From NCBI GenBank assembly GCA_964594365.1, contig CAZQMB010000015.1, positions 1 to 28,744 of the forward strand: 28,744 nt of DNA. The letters run 5' to 3'. This DNA comes from CAIUSP01 sp964594365. GTDB taxonomy: Bacteria > Actinomycetota > Thermoleophilia > Solirubrobacterales > 70-9. Positions 1 to 7,339 of this stretch are shown here, piece after piece (position 1 is the stretch's first letter; each line of letters begins with the position of its first letter). The notes under the pieces are model-generated. The model was not told the origin of the DNA, ran no database searches, and worked only from the letters and a program-made list of their open reading frames with translations. Made by a program: the position numbers and the translations under genes.

Positions 1-818
1 ACTCCAACGGGAAAGGTTGCACCGGTGATGAAGGACTGGTTGACGCCGGTGCCGTTGAGGTTGGCGCGACCGATGGTTCCGTTGCCGGCGTTGATCCAGA
101 AGACGTAGTTGGCGTCGATCGCGACTCCGTAGGGACCGCTGGCCCCGGTGATCAACGACTGGTTGGCACCGGTGCCGTCGAGGTTGGCGCGGCCGATGGT
201 TTGGGTGGCGTAGGAGGTGTTGGTCCAATAGATGTGGTTGCCGTTGGCCGCGACTCCCCAAGGAGAAGTCGCACCGGTGATGAAGGACTGGTTGACGCCG
301 GTGCCGTCGAGGTTGGCGCGACCGATCGCGTTGACCTCCGACGCCCCGTTGACCCAGTAGATGTAGTTGTCATCGACCGTGATTGCCGTAGGAAAACTGG
401 CACCGGTAATGAAGGACTGGTTGACGCCGGTGCCGTCGAGGTTCGCGCGGCCGATCGCATTGGTGGTGCCGTTGATCCAGTAGACGTAGTTGTCGTCGAC
501 CGCGACTGCAACGGGATAGCTTGCACCGATGATGAAGGACTGGTTGACACCGGAGCCATCGTGGTTGGCGCGGCCGATGGTGCCGACAGAGTCGCTGTTG
601 GTCCAATAGATGTGGTTGCCGTTGGCCGCGACTCCGTAAGGAGAAGTGGCACCGGTGATGAAGGACTGGTTGACGCCGGTGCCGTCGAGGTTCGCGCGGC
701 CGATGGTGCCGGTGCCGGTGTTGGTCCAGTAGATGTATGCGTTGGCCGCAGGCGCGATGGCGCCAAGCGCCACCAACGCGAGGATCGAGGCGAGGGTGAG
801 TCGGAGCTTGGGGGCCAT
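1..818 (-). CDS. Secreted YWTD-like beta-propeller repeat protein (3' end beyond window)
   Basis: The reading frame opens at an ATG (816-818, minus strand) and stays open to the window edge, giving about 272 residues without a stop. Residues 1-27 form a Sec signal peptide (basic n-region, Leu/Ala-rich core, cleavage near PAANA). The rest is repeats of 41-43 residues, each opening with (I/V)YW(T/I/V)N and containing IGRANLDGTGVNQSFITGA or close variants; five are complete and a sixth is cut by the edge. YWTN-type repeats belong to the LDL-receptor class B/NHL-like propeller group, so a six-bladed propeller is likely, exported and probably used for binding. No catalytic residues can be named. 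A purine-rich site (AGGGAGAAG) lies just before the ATG. Other frames here are long but are shadows: they lack the signal peptide and the clean repeats. Confidence 0.82.
   Translation of the reverse strand, partial: MAPKLRLTLASILALVALGAIAPAANAYIYWTNTGTGTIGRANLDGTGVNQSFITGATSPYGVAANGNHIYWTNSDSVGTIGRANHDGSGVNQSFIIGASYPVAVAVDDNYVYWINGTTNAIGRANLDGTGVNQSFITGASFPTAITVDDNYIYWVNGASEVNAIGRANLDGTGVNQSFITGATSPWGVAANGNHIYWTNTSYATQTIGRANLDGTGANQSLITGASGPYGVAIDANYVFWINAGNGTIGRANLNGTGVNQSFITGATFPVG
3..737 (-). repeat. Six in-frame coding tandem repeats of 123-129 bp
   Basis: On the plus strand the repeated phrase ATGAAGGACTGGTTGACGCC (or a close variant) recurs at 28, 151, 280, 409, 532 and 658. The spacings are 123, 129, 129, 123 and 126 bp, all multiples of three. 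Each unit encodes one blade of the propeller. The core is nearly identical between copies, while the segment just after YW varies. Confidence 0.9.
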
Positions 819-1018
819 CTCTTCTCCCTGTTCAGTGTGTTCGGACACCACTTCGAGGCATGGTTCCTACCCTCGTCGCTCGATGAAGGTAACACAGCCT
901 CAAGCGTGCAGTTGCGCATTAAGCCGTGAGGTGCAGGGCACGGGTGAGCACCATCTGGTGCCGCCGACCGGACGGTGATCACCCGAGTTGGGTGACCGGC
1001 AACCTAGAATCGGGCGCG
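819..1018. promoter_or_regulatory. Divergent intergenic region with two small palindromes
   Basis: This is the longest gene-free stretch in the window. It separates the minus-strand propeller gene from the plus-strand aldehyde dehydrogenase. It holds GCACCA-TC-TGGTGC at 948-961 and the 10-bp palindrome GGTGATCACC at 974-983, either of which could be an operator. For the propeller gene, a weak minus-strand TTACCT/TAGGAA pair with a 17-nt spacer can be read upstream of its ribosome binding site. Nothing here looks like a coding region. Confidence 0.35.
1005..1010 (+). promoter_or_regulatory. Putative -10 element (TAGAAT) of a leaderless promoter
   Basis: TAGAAT ends 8 nt before the aldehyde dehydrogenase ATG at 1019. 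There is no Shine-Dalgarno sequence between them, so transcription should start at or next to the ATG. No clear -35 box is seen. Confidence 0.5.
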
Positions 1019-2728
1019 ATGGCAGACCAGCCGAAGAGGACCAAGAAGAAGGGCGCGACCAAGCGCTCGGCGAAGGCTCCAGCGAGCTCCACGAACGGCA
1101 GCCGGAACGGTGCGAAGGCCTCCAAACCGAAAGCGGCTGCTTCCAAGCCGCGCCGCAAGGCACCGAGGGCAAAGGGCCTCGAGTCATTCGATCCGACTAC
1201 CGGTGAACTGCTCGGAACGGTTCCCACGATCGGCCCGGGCGCTGTCGAGCAGGTAAGCGAAGAGGTCTCGGAGTTGCAGAGGTTCTGGGCGCAATTACCG
1301 GTAAGCGAGCGGGCGCGCTATATCCGCCGCACAGCCGATGTGGTGCTTGCCGAAAGCGACCGCTTGGCACGACTCTTGAGCCAGGAGCAGGGCAAGCCGA
1401 TCGTCGAGAGCTACACCATGGAGTTGATCCCAAGCGTCGATGGTCTGCGCTGGATCGCCGACGAGGGCCAGCGACTGCTGGCCGACGAGAAGATCCCGAT
1501 GCGCAGTGCCCTGTTTGCCAGCAAGTCGGCGAAGTTCGCCTTCGAGCCGGTGGGGGTGATCGGTGTGATCGCCCCGTGGAACTTTCCCTGGTCGATTCCG
1601 CTGACCGAAGTTGCGATCGCTCTGATGGCAGGAAACGGGGTGGTGCTCAAACCCGCGAGCCTCACCCCGTTGATCGGCGAGGAGGTACGAAAGGTATTCG
1701 AACGGGCGGGCCTGCCGCAGGGTCTGGTGAGGACCGTCCACGGCGGCGGCAGGGTCGGCGACGCGCTGGTCAAGTCGAGCGCAGAGAAGATCTTCTTCAC
1801 CGGATCAGTAGAGGTAGGCCGAAAGGTCGGAGTCGAAGCTGCCAAGCGGCTGAAGGGTGCGGTGCTGGAGTTGGGCGGCAAGGATCCGATGATCGTCTGT
1901 TCCGATGCCGACCTGAAGCACACCATCCCGGGTGCGATCTGGGGAGCGTTCGCCAACGGAGGGCAGACCTGCGCCAGCATCGAGCGGGCGTACGTGGTCG
2001 AGTCGATGGCGGATCGATTCATCGAGGGCGTGGTCTCGAGAGCTCAGGCCATGAGTGTCGGCAACCCGATGTCGTGGGATACGGAGATCGGCCCGATGAC
2101 CTCCGAAAGCCAGGCCGACCTGGTCGAAGAACTCGTTGCCGACGCAGTAGCTCGAGGAGCCGAGATGCGCTGCGGCGGGGCGAGGGAGGTGGCAGGACTG
2201 AGCGGGAGATTCATCGCTCCTACCGTGCTCACGGGAGTCACACACGAGATGCGGATAATGAAGGAGGAGATCTTCGGTCCGGTACTGCCGATCATCCGGG
2301 TCGCCGACGAGGCTGAGGCCCTGCGGCTCGCGAACGACTCGGAGTTCGGGCTCGGCGCATCGGTCTGGACCCGCGATCGTGAGAAGGGCGAGAGGATCGC
2401 CCGCCGACTCGAGGCTGGGATGGCCTGGATCAACGACCACGCCTTCACCCACGGTGCCTGCCAGTGCGCCTGGAGCGGGGTCAAGGACTCGGGTGTGGGT
2501 ATCTCCCACTCGAAGTTCGGCTTCTACGAGTGCGTCAACGTCAAGACGATCACCTACGAGCCCGGGCTCACCCGGGACTTCTGGTGGCACCCGTACGACG
2601 AGACCCTCGGCAAGGCGGTGCGGGCAAGCGGCAAGATCCTCTATGGATCTCCGACCGAGCGGCGTACCGCCCTACGCAGCGGCCTCGGTTCTCTGATCGA
2701 GGTCGGTCGCCGCACCCTGCGCGGCTGA
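1019..2728 (+). CDS. Aldehyde dehydrogenase (NAD(P)+) with lysine-rich N-terminal tail
   Basis: This 569-residue protein oxidises an aldehyde to the acid with NAD(P)+. The family core starts near residue 53 and is complete: PWNFPW (187-191) with N188, the cofactor-binding Lys in LKPAS (K211), FTGSVEVG (260-267), the general base E284 in LELGGKDP, and nucleophile C318 in GGQTCAS; EEIFGPV follows. The substrate cannot be read from sequence; the overall look is of the succinate-semialdehyde/benzaldehyde-type ALDHs. The first ~52 residues are odd: rich in Lys, Ala, Ser and Pro (TKKKGATKRSAKAPASS), like histone-H1-type tails. The core continues about 50 residues beyond the usual end. The ATG at 1019 is preferred over an in-frame ATG at 926 because a -10 box precedes it and the extra 31 residues look non-coding. 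Confidence 0.9.
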   Translation: MADQPKRTKKKGATKRSAKAPASSTNGSRNGAKASKPKAAASKPRRKAPRAKGLESFDPTTGELLGTVPTIGPGAVEQVSEEVSELQRFWAQLPVSERARYIRRTADVVLAESDRLARLLSQEQGKPIVESYTMELIPSVDGLRWIADEGQRLLADEKIPMRSALFASKSAKFAFEPVGVIGVIAPWNFPWSIPLTEVAIALMAGNGVVLKPASLTPLIGEEVRKVFERAGLPQGLVRTVHGGGRVGDALVKSSAEKIFFTGSVEVGRKVGVEAAKRLKGAVLELGGKDPMIVCSDADLKHTIPGAIWGAFANGGQTCASIERAYVVESMADRFIEGVVSRAQAMSVGNPMSWDTEIGPMTSESQADLVEELVADAVARGAEMRCGGAREVAGLSGRFIAPTVLTGVTHEMRIMKEEIFGPVLPIIRVADEAEALRLANDSEFGLGASVWTRDREKGERIARRLEAGMAWINDHAFTHGACQCAWSGVKDSGVGISHSKFGFYECVNVKTITYEPGLTRDFWWHPYDETLGKAVRASGKILYGSPTERRTALRSGLGSLIEVGRRTLRG

Positions 2729-2758
2729 TCGGGCCCACACCGCCCATTCGGCTGGCGG

Positions 2759-2764
2759 TACCTT
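2759..2764 (+). promoter_or_regulatory. Putative -10 element (TACCTT) of the ccm-hem operon
   Basis: TACCTT ends 7 nt before the ccmA ATG at 2772 in the 43-nt gap after the aldehyde dehydrogenase. No Shine-Dalgarno sequence lies between them, which fits a leaderless operon transcript. Confidence 0.45.
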
Positions 2765-2771
2765 CACCTGT

Positions 2772-3425
2772 ATGTCCCTGCCCGCGCAATCAGATACCGC
2801 TGGGGGTTCGCCAGCGCCCGCCCTCGTACTGGATGGACTCCGACGGGACTTCGGCGATCGCCCGGGCTTGCCACCTGTAGACGCCACGGTCGCTGCCGGT
2901 GAGACCCTTGCCGTACTGGGTCCGAACGGATCGGGGAAGTCCACCCTGCTGCGGATCCTCGCGGGTCTGCTGCGCCCCAGTCACGGCGCCGCCCGCGTGC
3001 TCGATGCAGAGATCCCGAAGGAGACCTGGAAGATCAGAGGCAGAGTCGGCTATCTCGGACACGAGCCCCTTCTCTATCGGGATCTCAGCGCGCGCGAGAA
3101 TCTCGCCTTCGCGGCTCGACTCCATGGTCTGGATGACGCCGAAGCGAAGATCGAGAGGCTGCTGGGTGACGCCGCGCTGGAGGCGGTCGCGGAACGCAGG
3201 GTGATCGAACTGTCGGCCGGCTTGACCCAGCGGGTCGCTGCCTGCCGAGCGGTGCTGCACGACCCGGACCTGCTGGTTCTCGACGAACCCGAGGCAAACC
3301 TCGACGATGAGTCGAGGGAGAGGCTCGAGAGGATCTTCTCTCGAAGCGGACGGACCCGGGTGATCGCAAGCCACGATCGAGATCGCCTCAGATCTATCTC
3401 CGATCAGACCTTGGAGCTGGGATGA
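2772..3425 (+). CDS. ccmA: Haem exporter/cytochrome c maturation ABC ATPase CcmA
   Basis: This 217-residue ABC ATPase should power the CcmABCD complex, which handles haem for c-type cytochrome maturation at the cytoplasmic membrane. Walker A is GPNGSGKST (50-58), the signature is LSAGLTQR (147-154), Walker B is LLVLDE (167-172) and the switch His is H201. The short length and the LSAG signature match CcmA rather than a generic importer. The first ~15 residues are Ala/Pro/Ser-rich and variable. Its stop overlaps the ccmB start by ATGA (3422-3425), so the two are translationally coupled. The following ccmB, ccmC and ccmD settle the assignment, which sequence alone would leave at ABC ATPase. Confidence 0.9.
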   Translation: MSLPAQSDTAGGSPAPALVLDGLRRDFGDRPGLPPVDATVAAGETLAVLGPNGSGKSTLLRILAGLLRPSHGAARVLDAEIPKETWKIRGRVGYLGHEPLLYRDLSARENLAFAARLHGLDDAEAKIERLLGDAALEAVAERRVIELSAGLTQRVAACRAVLHDPDLLVLDEPEANLDDESRERLERIFSRSGRTRVIASHDRDRLRSISDQTLELG

Positions 3426-4090
3426 GCGGTTTGCTGGCAATACTCGGCAAGGATCTGAGGATCGAACTGCGTGCATGGCGCTCGCTGGCACCGATGGCGC
3501 TCTTCTCGGCGACCGTATTCGTGATCTTCCGATTCGCACTCGACCGCGAGCGGCTCGAGGGCGGAATCGCCGCCGGTGTCCTCGTCACGACCCTGCTCTT
3601 CGCGTCTCTCCTCGCAATCAACCGGATCTTCATCAGCGAGCGCGAGGAGGGCGGCTTCGACCTGATCCGGCTCTCGCCGTGCGACCCCAGCATGATGTTC
3701 CTCGCGAAAACAGCCGCGCTGACCATCTACCTGATCCTGCTGGAGTTGATCGCGGTGCCCCTGTTCGCCCTCTTCTTCCTCGACTCGCCCGAGGCGCTTC
3801 CGGCGCTCGCGCCTGTGCTCGTCCTCGCCGCCCTGGGCCTAGCGGCTGTAGGTGCCTTGATCTCGACCATCGCGACCATGTCGTCGGCCAGAGATCTGCT
3901 CGCACCACTACTGCTGCTGCCGCTTTCGATACCTCTGGTGATCGCTGCGGCGGGAGCAGCTTCCCCGGTCCTCGAGGCGGGCGGCCCCGGGTTCGAGCGT
4001 TACGGCACATGGCTTGCAGTTCTGGGGCTCTACGATGTGATCTTCTGCGCAATCGGTTTCGCCGTCTTCGACTACCTGCTCGACGAGTAG
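3422..4090 (+). CDS. ccmB: Haem exporter permease CcmB
   Basis: This 222-residue integral membrane protein has the usual CcmB length and about six hydrophobic segments. It starts with a short cytoplasmic segment (ILGKDLRIELR) typical of CcmB, followed by a first membrane span near residues 22-42. An ISEREEGGFDLIRLSP stretch (75-90) matches the cytoplasmic loop that contacts the ATPase. With CcmA it forms the ABC part of the system I complex, which releases holo-CcmE in organisms that have CcmE; no ccmE is present in this window. It is coupled to ccmA by an ATGA overlap, and 37 nt separate it from ccmC. Confidence 0.88.
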   Translation: MSGLLAILGKDLRIELRAWRSLAPMALFSATVFVIFRFALDRERLEGGIAAGVLVTTLLFASLLAINRIFISEREEGGFDLIRLSPCDPSMMFLAKTAALTIYLILLELIAVPLFALFFLDSPEALPALAPVLVLAALGLAAVGALISTIATMSSARDLLAPLLLLPLSIPLVIAAAGAASPVLEAGGPGFERYGTWLAVLGLYDVIFCAIGFAVFDYLLDE

Positions 4091-4127
4091 GCACCTTCAA
4101 CCACCAGATCAGGAGCACAACGAGACC

Positions 4128-4907
4128 ATGAAAGCCCGACTCACCTCCGCACCCACCCTCGTGACAGCCGCGGCCGTGGTCATAACGGCAGGCTTCGGGA
4201 TGGTCTTCTTCTACGCCCCGCTGGATGCGGATCAGGGCTTCATCCAGAAGATCTTCTACCTCCACGTGCCTCTTGCCATCTGGGCGCTGCTCGGGTTCAT
4301 CATCGCCGGGATCTACGGAATCAAGTACCTGAGGACCAACGACCCGGCCCACGATGCCCGTTCGTACGTGCTCATCCACCAATCGGTCATCTTCGCCACC
4401 ACGGTCCTGATCACCGGGTCGATCTGGGCCAAGGCCGCATGGGGCAAGTGGTGGATCTGGGACGAGCCGACCCTGGTCAGCTTCCTGATCGTGTTCCTGC
4501 TCTACGCCACCTACTACCCACTGCGCTACTCGATCGAGGACCGTGAACGTCAGGCGCGCTACGCCTCGGTCTTCGCGATCGTCGCCGGAGCCTTCGTACC
4601 ACTCAACTTCATGGCCGTTCGACTGGCCGAGAGCCTGATCCACCCGCGTACCTTCGCGACCGCGGAGGGCGGTCTGCCCGGGTCGATGGCGCTCACCTTC
4701 CTGGTCTGCTTCGTCGGGCTGGGCTTGATGTTCTTCGCTTTGATCAAGTTCGAACTCGAGGCCAAACGCACCGCTGCCGAGCTGAGCAAACTGGAACGAC
4801 AGCTGGCGCCCGACTACGAGGCGCCGTATCGGCGCACCGCCGCTCCGACCGATCTGGGAGCGAGCGTGAGTATGGAAGCCGACCGACCAGAGCGCGGAAG
4901 CCTCTGA
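4128..4907 (+). CDS. ccmC: Haem-handling protein CcmC (cytochrome c biogenesis, WWD domain)
   Basis: This 259-residue membrane protein presents haem at the outer face of the membrane. The tryptophan-rich signature WGKWWIWDEP (105-114) is intact. Candidate axial haem histidines flank it: H46 in YLHVPLA, H84 in IHQSV and H172 in LIHPRTF. Six hydrophobic segments are visible. After the last one (about 190-208) comes a charged ~50-residue cytoplasmic tail that is longer than in the E. coli protein. An AGGAG (4111-4115) sits 12 nt before the ATG, one of the few Shine-Dalgarno-like sites in the window. The stop overlaps the next start by TGATG. The WWD motif is shared with CcsA/CcmF, but the length and the ccmAB context make CcmC the best call. 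Confidence 0.92.
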   Translation: MKARLTSAPTLVTAAAVVITAGFGMVFFYAPLDADQGFIQKIFYLHVPLAIWALLGFIIAGIYGIKYLRTNDPAHDARSYVLIHQSVIFATTVLITGSIWAKAAWGKWWIWDEPTLVSFLIVFLLYATYYPLRYSIEDRERQARYASVFAIVAGAFVPLNFMAVRLAESLIHPRTFATAEGGLPGSMALTFLVCFVGLGLMFFALIKFELEAKRTAAELSKLERQLAPDYEAPYRRTAAPTDLGASVSMEADRPERGSL

Positions 4908-5077
4908 TGCCTGCGCTGCCGCTCGACGAGGCCGGGAAGTACGTGGCCGCCGCGTACATCGTCTTCCTCGCCATGACCCTGATCTACGTGGCGATCATCG
5001 CGGCGAAGGTCCAGAGGATCCAGAAGAGGATCAGCGCGCTCGTCCAGTCGGGGCGAGGCAGAGATCAAGGTGACTGA
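4907..5077 (+). CDS. ccmD: CcmD-like small membrane protein
   Basis: A 56-codon frame lies exactly between ccmC and hemA: its ATG overlaps the ccmC stop (TGATG at 4905-4909) and its TGA overlaps the hemA ATG (TGATG at 5075-5079). The product has one membrane segment (about residues 12-33, with AAAYIVFLAMTLIYVAIIAA) and then a basic amphipathic stretch (KVQRIQKRISALV), the N-out/C-in layout of CcmD. CcmD holds CcmC to CcmAB in the haem-release complex. Sequence identity in this family is very low, so the assignment rests on size, topology and position. It would be missed by any gene caller with a 60-codon cut-off. Confidence 0.8.
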   Translation: MPALPLDEAGKYVAAAYIVFLAMTLIYVAIIAAKVQRIQKRISALVQSGRGRDQGD

Positions 5078-6426
5078 TGAGCACCCTGCTTGCACTCGGC
5101 TGCTCTCACCGCACCGCGGGGATCGATCTGCGGGAGCGTCTCGCTCTTCCTGAGGGCAGGGCCGCAACCCTGCTACGGGCACTGGTCTCGGAGGAGGGCA
5201 TCAGCGAAGCAGCCGCTATCTCGACCTGCAACCGGACGGAGCTCTATCTGGTCGCCGCCGACTCGGTGGACGCCGAGGCCACCGCGCTCGGAGCGCTCAG
5301 CAGAGAGGCCGGCATCAGGGCGACCGATCTGCTCGGCCCGCTCTATTCGCTGCGCGACGAGGAGGCCGCGAGGCATCTCTTCCGGGTCACCGCAGGGCTC
5401 GACTCGATGATCGTCGGGGAGGCGGAGATCCAGGGTCAGGTGAAACGAGCCTACGAGCTGGCTCTGGTGGAGGGCGTGACTGGGCCCGTGATCAACCGCC
5501 TCTTCAGAGGCGCCCTGTCGGCGGGTAAACGTGCGAGAGCCGAGACCGCTATCGGAGAGAAGGGCGTCTCGATACCTTCGGTGGCGGTCGAGCTGGCGCG
5601 GCAGCACCTCGGAGATCTGGCCGACCGCAAGGTGGTGCTGATCGGGGCGGGCGAAACCGCGGAGCTGACCGCGCGGGCGCTCGCGGCACGGGGGGTGCAG
5701 ACGGTCTTCGTGGCAAATCGTCGCTACAACCGGGCGATCGGCCTCGCCGAGCGCTTCGGGGGATCCGCTCTGCGGATCAACGACCTGCCCGTGTACCTCG
5801 AGACCGCGGACATCGTGGTCTCGGCGACCGACTCACCCCACCCTCTGATCGAGCGCCCCGAGCTCGAGCACGTGATGCAGGAGCGGGACTCGAGCCCGCT
5901 GCTGATGATCGACCTCGCGGTACCGAGGGATATCGACCCCGACTGCCGAGAGCTCACGGGAGTGAGCCTCAGCGATGTCGATGATCTGCAGCGGATGGTC
6001 GACCGGAACGCGAGCAACCGGGAGAACGAGGCCGCGAAAGCCGAACGGATCCTGGAGGCCGAATTCGATCTCTACCGCGAGTGGCTGGAGGCCCAGTCCG
6101 TGATGCCAACGATCGCGGAGCTCAGAGGACGCGCGGATGCCATCGTCGAGCAGGTCCTCTCCGAGAACGAGAACAGATGGGAGAACCTCTCCGAGGCGGA
6201 CCGTGAACGGGCTGAGGTGCTCGCGCGCGCGGTAGCGAACCGTCTGCTGCACGAGCCGACCGCTCGCCTCCGTGCCCTTGCCGACTCCGAGAACGGCTAT
6301 CGGGATCTGGCTCTACTGCGTGAGATCTTCGGTCTCGACTCGGCGAGCGAGCCTTTCGGCGGCGAGGAGAACGGCCACGCCGAGATCGCATCGCTCGATG
6401 AACACCGTCGCGAGAAGCGTGCCTGA
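5077..6426 (+). CDS. hemA: Glutamyl-tRNA reductase HemA
   Basis: This 449-residue enzyme reduces glutamyl-tRNA(Glu) to glutamate-1-semialdehyde with NADPH, the first committed step of C5-pathway tetrapyrrole synthesis. The nucleophilic Cys is C51 in ISTCNRTELY, and the conserved His is H100 in ARHLFRVTAGLDSMIVGE. The NADPH-binding glycine motif is VLIGAGETAE (187-196). The C-terminal helical dimerisation domain begins near residue 310 (NRENEAAKAERIL). Length and motif order are standard, with a ~35-residue polar C-terminal tail. The 1-nt overlap with ccmD and the overlap into hemC place it mid-operon, so 5-aminolevulinate supply is co-expressed with the cytochrome c haem machinery. No hemL or hemB is present here. 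Confidence 0.96.
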   Translation: MSTLLALGCSHRTAGIDLRERLALPEGRAATLLRALVSEEGISEAAAISTCNRTELYLVAADSVDAEATALGALSREAGIRATDLLGPLYSLRDEEAARHLFRVTAGLDSMIVGEAEIQGQVKRAYELALVEGVTGPVINRLFRGALSAGKRARAETAIGEKGVSIPSVAVELARQHLGDLADRKVVLIGAGETAELTARALAARGVQTVFVANRRYNRAIGLAERFGGSALRINDLPVYLETADIVVSATDSPHPLIERPELEHVMQERDSSPLLMIDLAVPRDIDPDCRELTGVSLSDVDDLQRMVDRNASNRENEAAKAERILEAEFDLYREWLEAQSVMPTIAELRGRADAIVEQVLSENENRWENLSEADRERAEVLARAVANRLLHEPTARLRALADSENGYRDLALLREIFGLDSASEPFGGEENGHAEIASLDEHRREKRA

Positions 6427-7339
6427 GCTGGACCGCAAGCCTCTACGAATCGGCACCCGTGCCAGTGCGCTGGCGCTCGCACAGGCGACGGCCGCGTCCG
6501 CCCCACTCGGTGAGTTCGAACTGGTGGAGATCACCACCAGCGGAGACCGTGGAGAGGCTGGCGACAAGTCGCGGTTCGTCGACGGGCTCGAGGCCGCTCT
6601 GCGGGAAGACAGCATCGATCTCGCGGTCCACTCGGCCAAAGACCTGCCCGGAGAGGACCCGATCGGTCTCGAGATAGTCGCGACCGGACCACGGGAGGAT
6701 CCCACCGATGCGATCGTCACCCGCGCAGACGCGAAGACTCTCGATGAACTCCCCGAGGGATCCAGAGTCGGAACCTCGAGTCTTCGCCGACGGGCGCAGT
6801 TGTTGGCGCGACGACCGGATCTGGTTCCGGTGGAGGTTCGGGGGAATGTCGACACCCGACTCGACAAGCTCGCTGCCGGCGAGGTAGATGCGCTGATCCT
6901 CGCCAGCGCCGGTCTCAAGCGGCTCGGCCGAGGAGACGAGATCGCCTTCGCTCTCGATCCACACACCTTCACCCCTTCACCCGGACAAGGAACGGTGGCT
7001 TTCCAGTCCAGAGCGGGCGATCCGGCCGGGGAACGAGCGGGGGCCGTGGACGACCGCATCTCGCACCTCGAGTTGAGCTGCGAGCGCACCGCCGCGCGCC
7101 GTCTCGGCGCCACTTGCGACTCATCGGTGGGGATCCTCGCCACCTGTGAGGGAGGTCTGATCGAGGCTCGGGCCTGGTGCGGACTGCCCGACGGGTCCGA
7201 CTGGATCTCGGATTCGGTGGAGGGCGATTCCGGAGACCCGGTCGCACTCGGAGAGAGGGTTGCTGAGCGGCTGCTGTCTGCGGGTGCCGGTGAGATCCTC
7301 GAACGCTCGGCCGCGATGGTTGCGGGGGAGGAGTCATGA
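6398..7339 (+). CDS. hemC: Porphobilinogen deaminase (hydroxymethylbilane synthase) HemC
   Basis: This 313-residue enzyme joins four porphobilinogen units to hydroxymethylbilane. RIGTRASALALAQA (17-30) opens the domain; HSAKDLPGEDP carries catalytic D82; SSLRRRAQL (127-135) holds substrate-binding arginines; and C240 in LGATCDSSVG is the attachment site of the dipyrromethane cofactor. The ATG at 6398 overlaps the end of hemA by 29 nt. A GTG at 6419, overlapping the hemA stop by 8 nt, is an alternative that would remove seven residues without touching the domain. The frame is open further upstream within hemA, but that part is not HemC-like. The stop overlaps the next start by ATGA (7336-7339). 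Confidence 0.93.
   Translation: MNTVARSVPELDRKPLRIGTRASALALAQATAASAPLGEFELVEITTSGDRGEAGDKSRFVDGLEAALREDSIDLAVHSAKDLPGEDPIGLEIVATGPREDPTDAIVTRADAKTLDELPEGSRVGTSSLRRRAQLLARRPDLVPVEVRGNVDTRLDKLAAGEVDALILASAGLKRLGRGDEIAFALDPHTFTPSPGQGTVAFQSRAGDPAGERAGAVDDRISHLELSCERTAARRLGATCDSSVGILATCEGGLIEARAWCGLPDGSDWISDSVEGDSGDPVALGERVAERLLSAGAGEILERSAAMVAGEES

Noticed and set aside
152..982. 276-codon minus frame and 242-codon plus frame over the propeller
   Set aside because: Only the frame starting at 818 gives a signal peptide and clean YWTN repeats. The others are repeat-driven shadows rich in Thr/Ser/Pro or Asp/Val.
926..1018. Upstream in-frame extension of the aldehyde dehydrogenase
   Set aside because: The 31 extra residues are Cys/Arg-rich and overlap the promoter-like region; the -10 box points to ATG 1019.
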